Source: Diadema setosum
Taxonomy: Eukaryota > Echinodermata > Echinoidea > Diadematoida > Diadematidae
NCBI RefSeq assembly: GCF_964275005.1
Contig: NC_092698.1
Location: forward strand, 27,604,447 to 27,668,446
Direction: 5' to 3'
Length of the DNA: 64,000 nt
In this document: piece after piece, positions 23,768-34,158 of the stretch
Layout: the number at the start of each line of letters is the position of its first letter
Position numbering within the stretch: the stretch's first letter is position 1
Program-made: the position numbers and the translations under genes
Notes under the pieces: model-generated
The model's database searches: none
What the model was told of the DNA's origin: nothing
What the model saw: the letters and a program-made list of their open reading frames with translations, nothing else

Positions 23768-25362
23768 TGGATAAGAATCATGTTACACTGGCGCAACATC
23801 AAGACGATAAAAACGCACGAATTTGAAGAGCGGATCGACGTGTCAAGTCTCACCAACATCACTTGAAAAGATGTAGCACGTTTTCCGATTATATTTTACA
23901 TCATACAATTCAATAGCAATATTTTTAAACATTGCGTATATAGTTACTGCAAAGTGAGTTCCATCTTCAATAGCCATTGCCATTTGTATTATATTCAGTC
24001 CCTGAAATGGGAGCTCTGTTCGTGACATATTTTCCTCATTTCTGCCAAGAGGGACTAGAAAAAAAAATCAACGATTTCCAGAAGAGCGTTAGCTTAACAA
24101 TGACAACCTTATCACATGGAGTGCACATGCCCACGTTTAAGCAATCTAAAACAGGAGAATCTATCATTCGCTCTTCCATTGTCGAAAATGCATAATACAT
24201 TGTCACTGTGTTTATTATTTCGTAACGATCATGGTGGCCCTGTTTATACAATTCATACAGCGGAGACCAAATTCCTTCAGAGCTATACAAATTCAAGGTG
24301 AAAATGACACCACGTCTGTGGTGCAGTGAGAATCTATTCACATGAAGTATTTTGATGACAACGGGGATTATTTTGGAGATCGTTCTGTGCCAACGTAATC
24401 CCTTGAAGACTGTTCATATACGTATTTGAGAAAAATTCCTAAAGATAAATAGAATAAAGACGACATGTACTTCACCAAAATCATGTCAGGATGAAATGTT
24501 TGTTCTTTTATGTTCCATGCATTTTATACACCTGGCAGAGTAAACTCTTTCTCGAAACAAACAAACTCTCAACAAGAATTAACACTTGTTTCCTACCTTT
24601 TACAAAGCATGACTTCAAGATGACATTTTTGGAGCTTACTGTATCTTAGTCTAACTATGGTTCTAACTTCAAAGCAATGTTATTTTTTAGCTCTCTTGTT
24701 ACGTGAACGACACAACGGAACGCATGTGCCAAACGCAAGTTTGGCACACATACGTGTACTTCAAATACTTTTGAGTTGCGGCATCGAAAATGAGAACATA
24801 AAGCAATATAATATTCGACGGTTGTATTTTGTTCTTACAAATATGTTTTAATGCATACATTGTATTTCACTTCCTATTATTGTCGGATGTGAATAAAGCA
24901 CAACTGAATTGAAATGAAGTGAATTAACTCCATCTCTTGAACCTCCTGGGTGGAACATAGACATACAAAAACCTTGAAAAACATTCACGTTAATTATTAA
25001 GAACGCATCAGCGAAACATACCACTAAGTTTGTGTCTTTGCGTTTTTTATTCTATTTTTTCCATTCAATTCTTGAATATAGTAAAATAAAAATACGGCTG
25101 TACTTTTTTGTTTGTTTGTTTGTTTTTGGGGGTGGATTAAATGCGCTATGCTATCTCAAATGTAAGCTTTTTTGTTTTGAATATGGCCCATATGCCGATA
25201 TTTTGTACTGGAAATTATTTTGATATGTTCGATATTGTTGAAAACAACTGAATGTGCGGACTTCTTGTTGCGCTGTTCTGCCATGTTCTGAATACACCTT
25301 TCATGCTGGAGCAATCAAACAGCACATTGAACTAGACTTGGAATTTGTCATCAAGTTGACAA
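23768..25362. other. no recognised gene
   Basis: AT-rich sequence that may hold the missing first exon(s) and promoter of the SLC34 gene, but none can be identified by eye. A retroposon-like tail occurs near 24890-24915 (GAATTGAAATGAAGTGAATT). Confidence 0.4.
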
Positions 25363-26870
25363 ATTAGGTGATCCGATGTATTCGAAAATCAATGATTTGA
25401 GTCCTGATCCCATTAGGCATGACCATACAGGTTTCATCTGTGTTTAGGGACATTGGCCGTGTGATGTTTGGATTCTCATTTAGAAAATGGAGTCAGGTCT
25501 GCCATGGTACCAAATTCCGTATACACTAACGAAGGTACAGAATGAAGTATGTTTGACCATTGACCCTACTTTGCACAGCCAAGATGGCATCTGAGCAAAA
25601 AGCTTTAATTTTAGCGAAGTTTTTCGACATGATTTGGACGTTGCATGAAAAAATGGAGGACACATAACGATAGCGCAAAGTCTCAGCTGCAACATATTAA
25701 AATCTGGGAGAAATTCACGGAAGGGTAAGTGAGCTAGTGCTCGATAAAGACAATCATGTCAATTTTCACATCTGGAAAAATTTCCTCCCATAGAGATAAC
25801 ACGTCATAACGAAGATAGAGAAAAAAGAACATTTGACCTTTGAACCCACTTTGCACAGACAAATCAGAATGTTGTTATTACATTAATGAAAAAACATTTA
25901 ATAAGCTACAACATACTGAAATCTGGGTGACAATCGGCAAAGGATAAGTGAGATATGCTCGAGTAAACTTGAAATTTGATGACGTCATTTTGAAAATTTA
26001 CTTTTTTTATTTTATTAAGAAATTTGATATCTTTTAATCATTTTTCCAGCATCGCCAACCCATGAAATGACATGTACAACTCATCAGCTTTTAGAATATG
26101 TAAAAAAAATGGGGGGTCACCGTCCATCCTGACGAGTAAAATCGGATTTAAAATTGGCGGTTTTTTGGCATTGTTGCACTGTATATCGCCATTGACGCGC
26201 GCGCGGAATTTCAACTTTGACGGGCCCGTATGACGTCATAATGAGTCGGATTGACTTGAAACTTGGTAGAAATATTCCTTGACATTTCAGACATCCGATC
26301 GAAGTGAAAACATGGGAAAATTCTATTGCATATGAGCTGTGCGTGCGTATATGCGCGCGCGCGTACGCGTCCGTCCAATTTTTTCAATTTTTCAAAAAAT
26401 GCTCCAAATGGTCTGAAACGTTCGATTGAGCTCGATTGGAGCATACAAATATTTTAACGCGCGCGTACGCGCACGTTTTAAGATTACAGATGAATTTTGA
26501 GAATATGAGTAGAATCAACGTGATTTGGACTATATGTGACGTAAATTTCATTGAAAAATTCCATTCCATTAATGAGATATAAATGAGAATGTGTTTTCAT
26601 ATAATGACGTCATAGTGACGTCACGGTCGACTGCTCACATGACATGATACGTAGATGGTATAATTTTGACATTGATAGAAAGAGGACTTTTTGAGCTAAC
26701 CGATACACAAATTTTGTCCAGAAATAAAGAAGAAGGAAAACAAAGAATCCGTACAGATACAGAAGGTGATCCGAAGGATACTCGGATCACCTAATAAAGA
26801 AGAAGAAGAACCAACAAAGAATCCGTACAGATACCGAAGGTGATCCGAGAGGATACTCGGATCACCTAAT
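25363..26870. mobile_element. 1.5-kb non-autonomous TIR element
   Basis: The left end ATTAGGTGATCCGATGTATT mirrors the right end GATACTCGGATCACCTAAT. The right end is present twice in tandem (26745-26794 and 26818-26870), each with GGTGATCCGA and its complement CGGATCACC forming a hairpin. The interior holds an imperfect internal duplication (25548-25735 and 25830-25965 share TTTGACC, CTTTGCACAG, AAATCTGGG). It also has alternating CG tracts near 26345-26370 and 26458-26475 and four TGACGTCA palindromes. No transposase frame. TA or AT could be the target; superfamily unknown. Confidence 0.75.
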
Positions 26871-27667
26871 TATACTGTATAATGAGGCCTGACGAATACT
26901 ATATAGTATACTGTTTGCCTCTTCAGCTAAAAGTCATAAAGATTCAAGGTGAATATGAATTTTCTCCATCAGCTTCTCCAATTTCTCCCCGTTATTGAAT
27001 TTCAACGTCTCGAAAATATGTATCGAATTATATCAAGTGATAAGACAAATGATTATAGGGCATTTGCAAATTCATATATTTTGATAAAATGATGACAATG
27101 AAAATAATGAAAATAGATGTATGAATAATAGCCGTAATTCATACAGTTTTGTGTCCATGCATATTGTGTAGCTAGGTATAAAGTACGCAGTGGATGATGT
27201 GTACATTTGCATAATCTGTGTGTGTATAGACATACAGAATTATATTTGTGTAAATAGTATTGGACAGATTTGGCAAGCGATCGTATGTAAATACAGAGGA
27301 AAAAAAAAATCAATCTTAACATACGAAACGTTGATTCTAAAAGGGAGAAGCACATTTTGGTATGCAATCTCCGTCAAGCAAAACATTGCTTCATGTTATA
27401 TACATATTCACATCATATAAAGTGTACATTACTTTTACATTAACACACGCACCCACCCACACACACACACATATATTATCATAAGTATCATGCAATATGT
27501 TAACGTACATGCACACATAAAGGCGGAGGTGGTGAATCATAAAATAACTTAACTATGAGAATGAACAATCGCTCTGTGCCATACACCAAAAGTTTTTATA
27601 GAAGATAAAATGTATCGTCAGTCAGTTGATGTTTTAAACTGTAGGGACTTTATACCCCTTTGCTGCC
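26871..27667. other. no recognised gene
   Basis: AT-rich intergenic DNA with a short CA tract at 27450-27470. No supported feature. Confidence 0.4.
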
Positions 27668-27721
27668 TAAAAAAAAAAAAAAAAAAAACACAAAAAAACA
27701 CACAAAACAAAAACAAAAACA

Positions 27722-27752
<31 letters not shown>

Positions 27753-27760
27753 ACCCGAAC
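27668..27760. repeat. A-rich (CAAAAA)n tract
   Basis: A run of about 18 A followed by CAAAAA/CAAAAC repeats, immediately 5' of a truncated LINE. Confidence 0.95.
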
Positions 27761-27796
27761 AATTTCAAATAAACACGAAAACCTAAAATTCCCTTC

Positions 27797-28383
27797 ACAA
27801 TTCCTTCGTACGATCCAGACTATTTAGAGTACTGCGCATCAGTTTGGGACCCATACCAGAAAGAATATATAACTCAACTGGAAGCCATTCAACGACGATC
27901 TGCTAGATTTGTCTTCAACATCCACCAAAGAACCTCCAGTGTCACTGACATGCTTGAAAGCCTTGAGTGGAAACCACTTGAACATCGTAGGGCTGCCCTT
28001 AGACTGACATTACTCTATAAATCGGTGTACAATTTTAATGCTCTGGATACGTCTCATCTGCAATCAAGTCCACTGGAAAACAGCAGGACGACAAGGCAAC
28101 AACAGTCTATTTTCTTCAGAAAGCTAAAAACATCAAAAGATTGTTATAAGTATTCTTTATTCCCGAGAACCTGTGCTGAATGGAATCTCCTTCCACCGGA
28201 TATCAGAGAAGCTCCCAGTCTAAACTCATTCAAACGGAAGTTACATTCATTTGACTTGGGGAAAATTATCCAAAAAGCACATTACAAAATATAAACACTC
28301 CGCTCACTCGACCACGCCTGCACGTTTATATCCCTGATGTGGAGTTTGTGCAGTATCTCACCAGATCCAGATCCAGATCCAAT
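27797..28383 (+). mobile_element. LINE 3' end, C-terminal reverse-transcriptase fragment
   Basis: The open frame reads EYCASVWDPYQKE, then QRRSARFVFNIHQRTSSV, LEWKPLEHRRAALRLTLLYK, YSLFPRTCAEWNLLPPDIRE and stop TAA at about 28292. This is the typical C-terminal end of a jockey/CR1-group non-LTR reverse transcriptase. The 3' UTR ends in an AGATCC repeat (about 28360-28383), the expected short-tandem tail. The 5' side is truncated, and the frame appears to shift near 27815. It differs in sequence from the LINE at 30692-34158, so two lineages are present. Confidence 0.85.
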
Positions 28384-28976
28384 CTAAATTTCAAGACAAT
28401 TCTCACGTCTGTCAGTATAAGTAATTTTTGGTAAAATTGTTTCACTTTTCTTTTGTTTTGGAGGCTAATCTGTATGAATAATATATTATTCTTCATGTTC
28501 TACGCCACCAGTATTGATAGTGAAGCATAGCTAGGGTTATTGGTTTTACCATTTCATATTAGTAATCATTACACTGTATACACACACACATCGCATAAAT
28601 ACATGAAAGATACGTGCATTTATTATTTAAATCAGAATTTATAAAAACGTTGTAAATAGGCTTACTTTATCCACAGAGTAATTTACATTATTTCATTACA
28701 AAACACAGCGTAAAACGTTTAATCTAAATCAATACTTCACCTGCACATCATTAAAGGTAATAACGTTATTAGTGCAGTATAGGCTATAATCAATGATGAT
28801 TACACGCATGCATTCATTGGCATGCAACCTTACAGTAATTTTGAATTGTAATACATTGTACCACTGTTGATATTTACCATCATATAACGTCCTTTTCACA
28901 AGCCGCTGTTGGTCTGTCGTGCTGCATTCCTCGAGAAATAAACGACGTGTGTTTTCTTTTTTATTCACTTATTCCA
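28384..28976. other. no recognised gene
   Basis: AT-rich intergenic sequence; no supported feature. Confidence 0.4.
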
Positions 28977-29322
28977 GATAGGAGCAAGATACGGCATCTC
29001 TCGGCAGAAACTGTCCGCCCACTGCTGTGCTTTCACTCTCTTGAGGATGATAGAACCGATCCTCTCGGCTCCAAGAGGCAGCGATCGACGTGCAGTGTCA
29101 CACCATCTACTTGAGATCAACGAGTTCTCGTGTGGCGTGCAGCTCGTGGCTCCATCTCACAAGTAGCATTGCTTATCTTACATCGTGTACGACTACGCCC
29201 ACAGAATTTAGAGAATATCACAGTGACTGTGGACTTGGATCAAGAGAAGGGCCCAAGTTCTAGTACGCGTCGTAAAATGATTACAACAGGAAAAAAAATG
29301 TTGACCCTGTCACCCAAAATAG
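28977..29322 (+). other. GC-rich island with candidate exons
   Basis: The plus strand has an acceptor-like CACTTATTCCAG before 28977. The following frame is open for about 46 codons (RSKIRHLSAETVRPLLCFHS, then LEDDRTDPLGSKRQRS), and a second frame for about 60 (YGISRQKLSAHCCAFTLLRM). A further candidate exon lies at 29205-29322 between CTACGCCCACAG and a strong donor ATAG|GTAAGT, reading NLENITVTVDLDQEKGPSSS. The minus strand is also open (GAERIGSIILKRVKAQQWAD). Overlapping open frames on both strands mean the true frame is undecided. No family recognised. Confidence 0.3.
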
Positions 29323-30691
29323 GTAAGTTTCATTCAAAACAAGTAGGTCTTTCTTCTCTGGGATCGCTTTGAAACTAGCATTCTCAACAATGTTCGACCA
29401 AGCGTGAAGGGACAATGGGGTGAGACACCTTCCGAACATGTGCTTCCCTCATGAGCGCCTCGTGGGCTTGCAATGCCGGCTGCTCACGAGCATGTCTTGA
29501 GAGGTTTTGTTTTGTTTTTCTTCTTTTCTTTTCTTTCCTTTACGGGGATGGAGTAAGGGGAAGATGTGTTTACTGTTCTTGTTTAGGACTGAAGCTTCAG
29601 TGTGAAAGAGAGTGCATTTCCTCCTTCCCAGCGCTGAGGCCAGCTGTTTTGATTGGTCTTTAAAATTCCACTTCCCATTGTTTCGATCTTCACTTGTTTA
29701 AAGTCTATTCATTATCTAGGTTTATGCAACATCAAAGTTAATACAGACGACGACAGCCAGGCCATGACCCGTTTTTTTTTTTTTTTTTTTTTTTTTTTTT
29801 CTGGATGGGAGTCAAGAGGTCATGGAAAGTTCAAGGAAAACATCCCGTTGTCATGAGTGAACTGACGTTTTTGACTAATGAAATGACTGCACCTAATGTA
29901 TAAAATTGAAAAAAAAAATACCACATACAAAACACACACACACACATTCTCACACGCACACACAAGCAACAAAAAATTTATGCAGTACTTCTTTTGTGTT
30001 TTCTTGATGGTTTGTACGTACTTTCATATGCCACTTTAAAACTGGCACTAAAGCTATGACCTCTCTGTCACTATTTAAAACTCTCTCTTCTTTCTATTCA
30101 ACACTGTACCTTTAAAAAGGTACAATACAGACAACGCATCGGATCATCACACACTCTTTTTGCTGTTCTTCCTTTGACCATTCCAAATCATCAATCTATC
30201 AGATTTGTCAGATTATGTGCATGTAAATATAATATATACTATATATATATATATATGCACACACATATACACACAAACAGACACACACACACACACACAT
30301 GTACACAAGGATATTCGCATAATGTTCTGGTGATGCTGAGTGATTTACTCACAGCTAAAACTTTCAGGAAAGGTGTGCGCCTAGCTAGGTAGCCCCTTCG
30401 TGTGTGCTCCTAATGAGTTGGTGATTGTGGCGTACATTTGTGACTTTTTGTTTATTCTACTTGAGAAACTTGTTCGGGATGCCCTTCTGACTAGATGGGA
30501 CAAATTCTGCTCTATATTTTTGCGGATTTAGGCGGTAGAGAGAGATGGAACTTTTTCTTGGACTGAGCTTAGATTTTGAATCTTGGCCACCATTACACGA
30601 CACAGCCCAATGTTTTTCTACACCTCTTCATACTCTACTGATCATCTATAGCTTCTTTACCATTACACTGGACTGAGGTCTCTGGAGCACA
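29323..30691. other. no recognised gene; poly-T and CA/TA tracts
   Basis: Contains a T-run of about 28 bases near 29772-29800, CA tracts near 29933-29962 and a TA/CA microsatellite at 30237-30300. The last 300 bases before the LINE may be its 5' UTR. Confidence 0.4.
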
Positions 30692-31264
30692 ATGGGGTGT
30701 TTGAAAGCCTGGACTATCTTCTTCATCTTCCTGCTGAGGAATGCTTTGTCCAGTGAACTTGAATACCAGCTTTACTGTTCTGCTATTCAATGGAAGGAGA
30801 TCCAAGAACCAGCAGCAAGTGTTAAGCATTATGGGGCCCCAGTATCCTATTATCCGAACTGCGCAGCTGTATTTAACTCATCAATACTGGTATGGGTGAT
30901 GTTGATCCAAACCCTGGACCTATTCAGAAGGAGGACAGTGAATTACCTGTCAACCATGATGAGATTCCTCACCGTGTGTCTCAACGAATTATGTATGACC
31001 CCCCCTACACTACATCTTTTGAACACGAATAACCAGTGTCATAGATTACAGCCTGATGTATGGAGACGAATCTGCAGTCTTCGGATTGGACGACGCAAAA
31101 GAACACATCGCGGTAGACGGGCCAGAAAAAGATCGCTAAATCAGAATACAGTACTGTACAAGTATTTTTTTTTTTTGGAGAAAGCTACTGCTGATGAGGA
31201 AAATGATAGGAATGAACAGTCTAATGTATCTAATTTACACTCATGTATTGAAGTAAAATCTAAA

Positions 31265-31958
31265 GGTTTGAAGTTTGCTCATTTAAATATTTGTAGCCTT
31301 TATCCCAAAATTGACCACATTAGGGATAAGTTTGCAAATAAGATTTTTGATGTGCTAACTTTTTCATAATCTCATTTAGATGGAACAATAGGTGATGCTG
31401 AATTGTTTTCGGATGGCTATATGATTGAACGTACAGATCGCAACCGCCGCGGAGGCGGTGTTGTGGTGTATGTAACAGATAAGCTTTCATATACTCGCAG
31501 AGTCAACCTTGAACAACCTGGTTTGGAAAGTTTATGGGTTGAAGTCAAACTACCATGTACAAGGCCTATACTAGTTGGGACATTTTACAGACCCCGACTC
31601 TGATGTAGATTATTTCAACAAACTCGATGATGCAATATCTTTAGCCACTCAAACTGGCTTTGAATGTTTTATTCTGGGGGATTTCAATTATGATGTGTTA
31701 AGTGGTAGAGGATCCCGTTTTGTTAACCAATTATGTAATCATAACAGTTTACATCAAATGATCAAAATCCCGACTAGAGTAACTGATAGGAGTACTACAT
31801 TAATTGATCTTGTTCTGTCAAACACTCCCCAAAATGTATGTGAATCACATGTTGTTCCACTTGGTTTAAGTGACCACCGCCTTGTGTATGTTGTGCGTAG
31901 ACTCTTTCGACCTTATGTACCACCAAGAATGATTACCGCACGAAATACCCAACAATAA
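31265..31958 (+). pseudogene. LINE endonuclease domain remnant
   Basis: Motifs in order: KFAHLNICSLYPKIDHIR, SHLDGTIGDAELFSDGY, RRGGGVVVYV, then LGDFNYDVLSG and GLSDHRLVYVV. The Asn, GDFN and SDH motifs are those of AP-like LINE endonucleases. A stop and a frame change split it. Confidence 0.88.
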
Positions 31959-32399
31959 TGAGAATATGTTTCTTACAGACCTAGAAGAATGTTTGAAAGA
32001 AATTGTCGTAATTATGCTAATAACCTCCGCTTTAGACTAAAGAGAGATTTCTGTAAAACTCAAATAGTTTCAAATAAAAACAATCCAAGGCAATTGTGGA
32101 AAATTTTGAAAGAAATAGCGCCCACCAGTGTGAGGTTCACCCCACTGAGTCTGTCACTTGGTGATCAAGTAGAATGTGATCCCCTCAAAAGTGCAACTAT
32201 GTTCAACAAGTATTTTGTATCAATTGGGAGAGAACTTGTTTCAAAGTTCCATTTGCAAAATCAGTCACCTGTTTTATTGTCATATAGAGGGCATGCTATG
32301 AACACATTTACTTTGACTGACATTGATAAAGAATTTGTTGAAAAGGAACTAAAATCTATTGAAGCAGCCAAATCCTCTGGTCTAGATGGTTTTTTAGTA

Positions 32400-33861
32400 G
32401 TCATTTGCTCAGGTTGGCAGCACCTGTCATAGCACAATCAGTTACAGAGATGTACAATTGTTCCATTCGAGCAGGTGTTATCCCCCCTTGTTGGAAACGG
32501 GCAAAAGTAACCCCAATTCACAAGGGAGGAGACAAGACTAACATTGACAATTATCGACCAATTTCAGTACTACCTGTTATTGTCAAGATACTTGAAAAAG
32601 TGTACACAACCAACTCCATGATTACTTTGTTGACAATGGTCTACTTACCCCCCATCAGTCGGGTTTCAGAAAGGGACATTCCACTCATACTGTTTTGACT
32701 TTTGTTACTGACTCTTATTGAGGAATATGGATAGAGGAAGTTTTACTGGTCTTGTCTTCCTTGATATAAGGAAGGCATTCGACACAGTAGATCATGCGAT
32801 ATTAATTAGGAAGTTACAAATGTACGGTATTGAGGGAACAGCTCTTAAGTGGTTTACTTCCTACTTAAACGAACGAACTCAGTATACTGTTGTTCAAAAA
32901 AAAAAGAAATCTGCCATTCATGAAACAAAGTTTGGAGTACCGCAGGGGTTCATATTAGGACCTCTGTTGTTTACTATTTTCATGAATGACCTGCCAAGAG
33001 TAGTTGATGAGTGTGATATACAGTAGTGATGTATGCAGATGATACGGTTATGATGTTCAGTGATCCAAATCCTGAAAGAATAGAAATGGTTTTAAACCGA
33101 GAACTCAAGAAAGTGAAGTCTTGGTTAGATGAGAATCACCTCACACTCAATATGGATAAAACACAGGTACTTTTGGCACACAACAGAAGTCTGTTCAGTC
33201 CAATCTGAATATGGTCTTTAAGGTGAATGATGTAATTATCAAACAGGTCCACAGTGTGAAGTATTTAGGGGTCTGGATGGATCAGCATCTTAGCTGGCAA
33301 GAGCAAATCAAATATACCTAAAAAAAGATAGCAACCAGATTAGCATTACTCAGACGAGTTAGAAAATATCTAACTCTTGACAGCGCTAGATTGCTTGGTA
33401 ATGCATTGGTCTTACCTTACTTTGACTATTGCTGTAATGCCTGGACGAATTGCAATCAGCTCAACAGGTCGATACTGATCAAACAACATAAACAAATGGC
33501 AAGGATAATACTGAAAGTAAATCCTTGAACACCCTCCTCTCAAATGTTCAAAACCTTGCATTGGATTCCTATGGAGGAACGTTGGCGGTTCCATCGGGCT
33601 AAGCACTTATATGATGTAATTAATGGTTCTGCTCCATCCTATTTGATTGATCGCTTCACGCTATGCAGTAGTACACATCGGTACAGGACAAGAAGGGCAG
33701 GCACCCATGGTCTTGTTTTGCCCAGAGTCACCTCTGAGAGTGGGAAAAGGGCTTTTTCTTTCTCTGGAGTTATGCTTTGGAATGCACTTCCTGCAATTAT
33801 ACGTAGTTTTCCTTCAAAAGCTACCTTTTGCTGTAATTATTTGAAACATTTCGCCTCATAA
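32400..33861 (+). pseudogene. LINE reverse transcriptase remnant
   Basis: Contains PPCWKRAKVTPIHKGGDKT, NYRPISVLPVIVKILEK, GLVFLDIRKAFDTVDHAIL, GVPQGFILGPLLFTIFMND, the catalytic YADD at 33032-33043, SVKYLGVWMDQHLSW, and the C-terminal AFSFSGVMLWNALP. It is split into several frames by stops and indels. Confidence 0.9.
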
Positions 33862-34044
33862 CCTGGGTTATTTGCTATCTGATATATGTAGATCTTGTTA
33901 GATCCATTTTCTGTAATCTCTGTTGTATATTTCTGTAGTGTTATTTGTCTGTTTCGTTTGACTTTTATGAATGAGTTTGTGACACAGGGCCTCTAGCGAG
34001 AACAGTGCATTGACTACTGATAGGGCCACCCTGTATAAATATGA

Positions 34045-34045
34045 C

Positions 34046-34076
<31 letters not shown>

Positions 34077-34081
34077 ATAGA

Positions 34082-34156
<75 letters not shown>

Positions 34157-34158
34157 AC
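34045..34158 (+). repeat. (AAAT)n tail of the LINE
   Basis: About 28 tandem AAAT units with one TAGA interruption near 34078, directly following the LINE 3' UTR (CCACCCTGTATAAATATGAC). Such short-tandem tails are characteristic of this LINE group and mark its 3' terminus. Confidence 0.95.

Larger units (their letters stand above)
30692..34158 (+). mobile_element. decayed jockey/CR1-group LINE
   Basis: Order: a leader frame from ATG 30692; a 2A-like MGDVDPNPGP at 30892-30921; an Arg-rich stretch; an apurinic-type endonuclease (HLNICSL, GDFN, SDHR); a reverse transcriptase (WKRAKVTPIHKGGD, NYRPISVLPV, FLDIRKAFDTVDH, GVPQGFILGPLLF, YADD); a C-terminal WNALP motif; stop at 33859-33861; a 3' UTR; and an AAAT tail. 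The 2A-like motif is in a different frame from the endonuclease. At least seven stops or frame changes interrupt the reading (for example near 31369, 31590, 31958, 32432, 32698, 33025 and 33208), so it cannot move now. The exact clade needs a tree. Confidence 0.92.
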
